DNA of 64,000 bases. Source: Geosiphon pyriformis. Taxonomy: Eukaryota > Glomeromycota > Glomeromycetes > Archaeosporales > Geosiphonaceae. Shown piece by piece: positions 59,401 to 64,000 of the stretch (its first letter is position 1; every line of letters starts with the position of its first letter). Position numbers and translations under genes: made by a program. The notes under the pieces were generated by a model. It searched no databases and was not told the origin of the DNA. It worked only from the letters and a program-made list of their open reading frames with translations. The DNA lies in NCBI GenBank assembly GCA_016748015.1, contig JAAOMT010000057.1, positions 80,763 through 144,762 of the forward strand. The letters are read 5' to 3'.

Positions 59401-62400
59401 TAAAACAGATTAAGCAAGGCATTTAGGTGCTAAGGAACAAAGCAAGGCAAAAATATATTTACCCAACACGCCGACACTTGGGCATCTTGAATAATGTGTT
59501 AACAAATACTTGGAGGATAGGTTTAGCTTCTATCAGGGTAGTTACGTCACAAACCATTTTTAAAGTTATTTGAATATCAAGGACGAATATCATAGACTTA
59601 CGAAATACATGACTGTGGGCAGAGTCTTGTTGCTTATAGCTTTTCAAGAGTGCAGGTATTAAATTTTGTATTGTCTAAGAGATCGAGTTATATTAAGTTA
59701 ATAATTAATTTCCACAAATGTATTAATTCATTATATTAAAAACCTGGTGGATAACATAGGCGCTAAAATCATCATTTCTTTGTAGTCCCGTGTCTTCCAA
59801 AAATCTGAAGACTGGTATTGTATTCTGAACAACATGGGAAGGGTGCAAAGCAACCATAGCACTTAGTAGCAACAATAATTGATTTTGAACTTTAGGATTG
59901 CTCGAACCTAGAAGAAACGTAAATTAGCAAATAGAACAGGGTATATTTTATTTTCTAGTAATGAGCCTCTTACTTCGTAGACAATAGAAAATTAAAGCCG
60001 AATTCAGATCCAATGCCTTGATCTTGAGCCCTTTTTCCTAATTATCAAAGGTGTTTCGCAATTTAAAATGAATATTGCCATAAAATAAAATAATTGCAAA
60101 GTAAAGAACTTTGACTCTTTAAAACCTTAAAGATATTCGTTAAACTTGACAAAATCATTTCGACGATATAATCGCGTGATACTATGGGATTGGCCGGTGA
60201 GAAATTGGTCAGAACCTCCATAACGTTAAAAAGAGGAGCCACCACGTAGGAGAGATCTTTGATCGGCTCATTTCTGTATTGAAGGAATTCCAATATAGCT
60301 ATCAGCCGCTTAAGGGGTATAAGTTCTGACTGTCTTGTTTGTTCATTTCCGTTTTGTCCTTGAGAATTTTCAATCAGAGCCGACTTTCCTTGACTAGAAT
60401 TTAAAATTGTAATGTTATCTTTAGCAGATGAAAAGATATTAAATATTTGAGATCGAAAGGTAAATTGAATTTCTAACGTGTAAGCATTCCGAGAACGTTT
60501 AGTGGGTGGCTCTTCAGCCTCTTGTAAATCGATTTTTTCAAGGTGAACTGATCTAATAGACTTCAATTCTTCCTCTATGCGGTTCAATTCTGGAACGATT
60601 AAACTTGAACTCACAAAAATTCTTTTTAAAGTCTCCTGGGATGCTTTTACTACTTCCTTTATGTAGACCAGTTCAAAAATTAATTTAATATTCAAATGAG
60701 TTAATAATTTAAATTAAATTTAGAAAAACGTACATGAGCGGCACTAGTAACCAGATCAAAAAGCACACCAAGAATTTCCTGCTGCCTTTCACTGTTGAGC
60801 TTTACAAAAAGGTTCTCTTTGATTTGAGAGAGAGCAGCAAGGGATATGGACGGAGTGGTTTCGTTTATATCATTTTCCGCTAAGACAAAATTGATTTTAA
60901 TACTATGAATAAAGCCAGATAAATACCACAACACACTTACTTGGGAAAATATTGCTTCTTAATAGACCGACAAAAAGATCCGAATATTTTTTGTCATTAT
61001 TCAAGAGATCCACAGATTCTGCTGTGACGCTTTTTATCAGCAATTTCAGAAGTCTGATATTGTTTTTATCAACTTCATGTTTCAAGACAAATTCATTTTG
61101 TTGGCTGAGGAGAGATAAACTGGTTTCCATAAGAGGATACAGGGCCTGCAATTTTTTTGACGAGTCGACACGAGAGAGAAGCTCTACCAACTTGATTTGG
61201 GCAGTTGTTTTTTGCAAGGCAATAATATGTGATAGAAGGAATGATATAATAGATTCATGATCATATTTTTGATCATTCGCGTCGCCAGCAAGAAACCTTT
61301 GAATATAGTTGTGATCTGCTAAGAGCTCTTCACGATAATTAGAAAGTTTTTTAACGAATAAGGAAAAGTTTTTGTTGCTAAGCACAACCTGTTCTCCTGG
61401 ATCTGACGAGTAAATTAAGCTGATTAATAGGCCATCTGGATGAAGTCCAAAATTTTCAAAGTGTCAAGATTTGATCGGATACCTGTATTTTTCCTGTAAA
61501 AATCCTTATGAAGGAAAATATTTTCCAAGTTTTCCTTTGGTTTTTTGTCAGAAATATTGTTTTCGCTAGTCGGCTTTTTTACAGGATTAAAAGTGTCAAT
61601 GGAAGCTATACAGGTTAAGGCTGCATTGCGAACTGCCTTATTTGGATCGGCCAAAGATATCAGAAAAGATGGAAGAATCATTTGAAAATCAATGTCCTTG
61701 ATGACATTAGCACGAGAATGAGCAGTGATATAAGCATTGGCAATGTAAAGGCTACGAAGTTTAAGGAGGATTGTAGTGTCAGGAACTAAGATGGGCGGTA
61801 ATAAGGAAATTGGGTTAATAGTTTACTTGCGAAAAATTATGTATCTTTTTCAAATGAACTTACGATCATCTGTCAAGAAACTACAGCAAAATTGAATTGG
61901 ATCATTAGGAAAATGGGTTTCGAAGAATATTCTCAGGATATTTTCATAACGTGCAATAGTTGGACCGCCAGGAATTGCTCGATAAATTTGGACAAGTATA
62001 GACCGATATCGCTTCTCTGATTCACTCGTCTAAAAATATTTAAAAATTAGAAAATACCAAATTTGAGTACAGGATTGAAAATTTTAACATACCTCCTCTC
62101 CCTCTGGGATCATCCAAGCGATTTTGTGGTAAACGATTGGTTTAAGTGCAGTTAGAAGGTTCATCAAAGTGAATAGCTCTACTTTAATTTCAGTGACAGG
62201 AAGGTTTAATCCAGATACTATGGTATCCATTAATGAATATGGTGGGAGACCCTAAAAAACAATTTTTTCAATAGTATATGGCTCACGTGATAAAGGACAT
62301 AATTTAACAATATTAATTACCTCTTGACAAACTAAACTTAAATCCTCTTTATCAACAGTTTCAATGTTAATTTGACTTGTTTTAAAATTACCCAAAAGGC

Positions 62401-64000
62401 GATCCAAAATACTTTGTATGACGATAAGTGATTGTTCATGGTCTTGAAAATTGGAAAATATTAGGAGAAATCTTAAATTCTAAAAATTTCAGATTTCAGA
62501 TTCCATGCAGACCTTTATCATTTAAAACAGTCAATCTGTTAAGGACAAGTAAGGCGAAGGAACGAAGAGGGATCGATTCACTTTCTGCTGCTTGAAGGTA
62601 GATCTTGATATTTTCTTCGAAATCTTTGCTAGACTTTAAATTATCTGAATTTTTGATAAACATTAATTGTTGAGCGTAATTTAGAATTATGTTTTTGTTT
62701 TTTGATAGCTTAATCAATTACATTACCTGCTAGAATTTTAATTAATCGGATGTTGGCTGCAATAATTGGAGCGGTTACTGTTTGTTCCCCGTTGCTGTTT
62801 TCCACAACTTCGATGACATCCACTCCATTTAAGAGTTCCACGTTACGTAGCTTCCCTAATTCTTTTAATAGTTTCAGACTTAGCTTCTTATTTTGATTCG
62901 TAATCAGCATATTTTTTAACAATTCAGGGAGAACTGCAGATTTAGGATTCTCAGATAGTTCCCAGAATAATTTCACCAATACAGTTAATGACTTTCGCTT
63001 GATTTTAGATTGGATGTTGGGCAAGTTCACAATGTGTAAGAGAGTTGGTAGAAGTTGCTCGCTGGGAACATATGTGATAAGAATATTTGGGACCGATAAT
63101 AAGTAGCTGACGATTTCTTCATTGTCGTCACGTAAACGTGCCAATAATGTGTCTTTGATGAACTCAGATGACTAGAATGATTGATAACATTAGTGTAAAT
63201 ATCAAATTTAAAGTTGAACAATTTAGAAAGATTCGTACATCTCTAAATAACAGGGAATCTTTTTCTTGAGCCAAATCGACCACTTTTTTCAATCCTATCA
63301 TTCTAATATTTGATTCTGCATGATTGACGCTCAAAAACAGAGTGGTTCTTGCTTCTGATAAAGGCTCATGTCCGGTGCTCTTAAATAAATAAAATTATTA
63401 AAAGTACCATTTGGACTTACGATTTTGATTGGAATAATAAATTCAATTTCTATACCTTGAAAAAATTTGACAGCAACTCATACAATTCATCCCGAGTTTT
63501 TTGTAAATTTTCGGATGAGCTATTTTCAATGGCCTAAAAGAATCAACTTTGCTTTGTATAAGATTATGACAAGGTTCAAATTTAGAGAGAATCTCAAACC
63601 TTTAACTTTACATCCAACGACATATTAAGTTGCTGGGGATATTTTATCTGCACCAATCTGAGCAAGCTATTGATATGAGAGGTATCGACAGATTGTTGCG
63701 TTTCTCTCTGCTTTAGGTAAAACTCCAATATATATGTGCAAAAATTTACAACTACATGTGAAGGTATTCGAACTCTTTGGAAGATTTGAGTGAAAATTTT
63801 CCCATAAAATTCTCTTTGTGAATGATCCAAAATCAAAGCTGAAAAAAAGCTTTCCAAAAATCTATCCATAGCGTATTTTTGTGAGATCTCAGCAAGATAT
63901 ACCTCCAAATTTCTACAAATAGGTATAAATAGCAGTTAAGAAATTTGAATATATAAAAATCATAACGAGAGTTATGTATGGCAACTTACGGAAATGTCCG
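56411..64000 (-). CDS. UTP10: UTP10/HEATR1 homologue, small-subunit processome scaffold (5' end outside)
   Basis: A large HEAT-repeat protein of the t-UTP part of the small-subunit processome, acting in the nucleolus in rDNA transcription and 18S pre-rRNA processing. Exons read from the 3' end: 56411-56814, 56887-57031, 57114-57190, 57256-57391, 57465-57608, 57688-57959, 58031-58113, 58196-58515, 58584-58690, 58772-59019, 59099-59386, 59463-59674, 59744-59907, 59974-60037, 60126-60656, 60734-60879, 60941-61402, 61483-61785, 61864-62029, 62093-62251, 62321-62442, 62513-62644, 62727-63171, 63239-63379, 63456-63533, 63600-63912, 63990-64000+. They total about 1,890 codons; the family has about 1,770-2,140 residues, so little is missing. 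The BP28CT-type region covers about 57950-57470 (TDITPRILFPLVFDIYQ, MPSDSVLNFYIHIF), and the end (LPETVTYLVELLEDIDHRVE ... QSFQEYI) is typical. PPTKRSR near 60500 may be a nuclear signal. All introns fit GT-AG; individual junctions were placed by eye. Confidence 0.9.

Noticed and set aside
1-64000. tRNA, rRNA or other structural RNA genes
   Set aside because: None seen on either strand by eye; a covariance-model scan could not be run.

Overview
The window looks like a very AT-rich fungal nuclear genome. It has short GT-AG introns (about 60-90 bp), a UTP10/HEATR1-type ribosome-biogenesis gene split by about 26 introns, a run of MluI-box (ACGCGT) sites, and large amounts of Ty3/gypsy and LINE retroelements. 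The retroelement families resemble those I know from arbuscular-mycorrhizal fungi (Glomeromycotina). That placement is inference from recall and is not proved by the window.

Layout. (i) 1-6538, minus: the 5' two thirds of a young Ty3/gypsy element (960-bp LTR; one gag-protease-Cys-rich-dUTPase-RT-RNase H reading frame) that runs off the left edge and is inserted near the 3' end of LINE A (6539-8672, minus, 5'-truncated). (ii) 8.7-42.0 kb: an extremely AT-rich block with no live gene. Read through stops, it is a graveyard: LINE B (+, about 9.86-15.18 kb), a gypsy protease piece (+, 15.3-16.3 kb), a minus-strand gypsy (about 18.4-25.25 kb), and a nested stack. In that stack gypsy element 1 (LTR 25329-26289) carries two insertions in its gag: an inner LTR element (27145-32539) and gypsy element 2 (32647-41694, same family as the copy at the left edge). 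(iii) 42.0-49.45 kb, minus: a nearly full-length LINE C, interrupted by a 20-N gap flanked by an exact 348-bp repeat that is most simply an assembly artefact. (iv) 49.5-51.6 kb: AT-rich, nothing recognised. (v) 52.0-64.0 kb: a gene-dense segment with a C2H2 zinc-finger gene (minus), an unrecognised possibly mitochondrial gene (minus), an unrecognised two-exon gene (+), and the nearly complete UTP10 homologue (minus, runs off the right edge).

A common theme is decay by C-to-T change on both strands. Stops in the elements are TAA/TAG/TGA at sites that read as CAA/CAG/CGA/TGG. RT and integrase catalytic aspartates have become asparagine in every element examined, and zinc-knuckle Cys/His have become Tyr. 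The decay has two tiers: light in the left-edge gypsy copy, LINE A and LINE C; saturating in 8.7-42 kb. The cellular genes at the right are unaffected. The most distinctive coding system is the gypsy element with a complete dUTPase and a Cys-rich domain between protease and RT, a gag frame with no AUG near its start, and a 20-bp-period repeat array upstream of the LTR TATA box.
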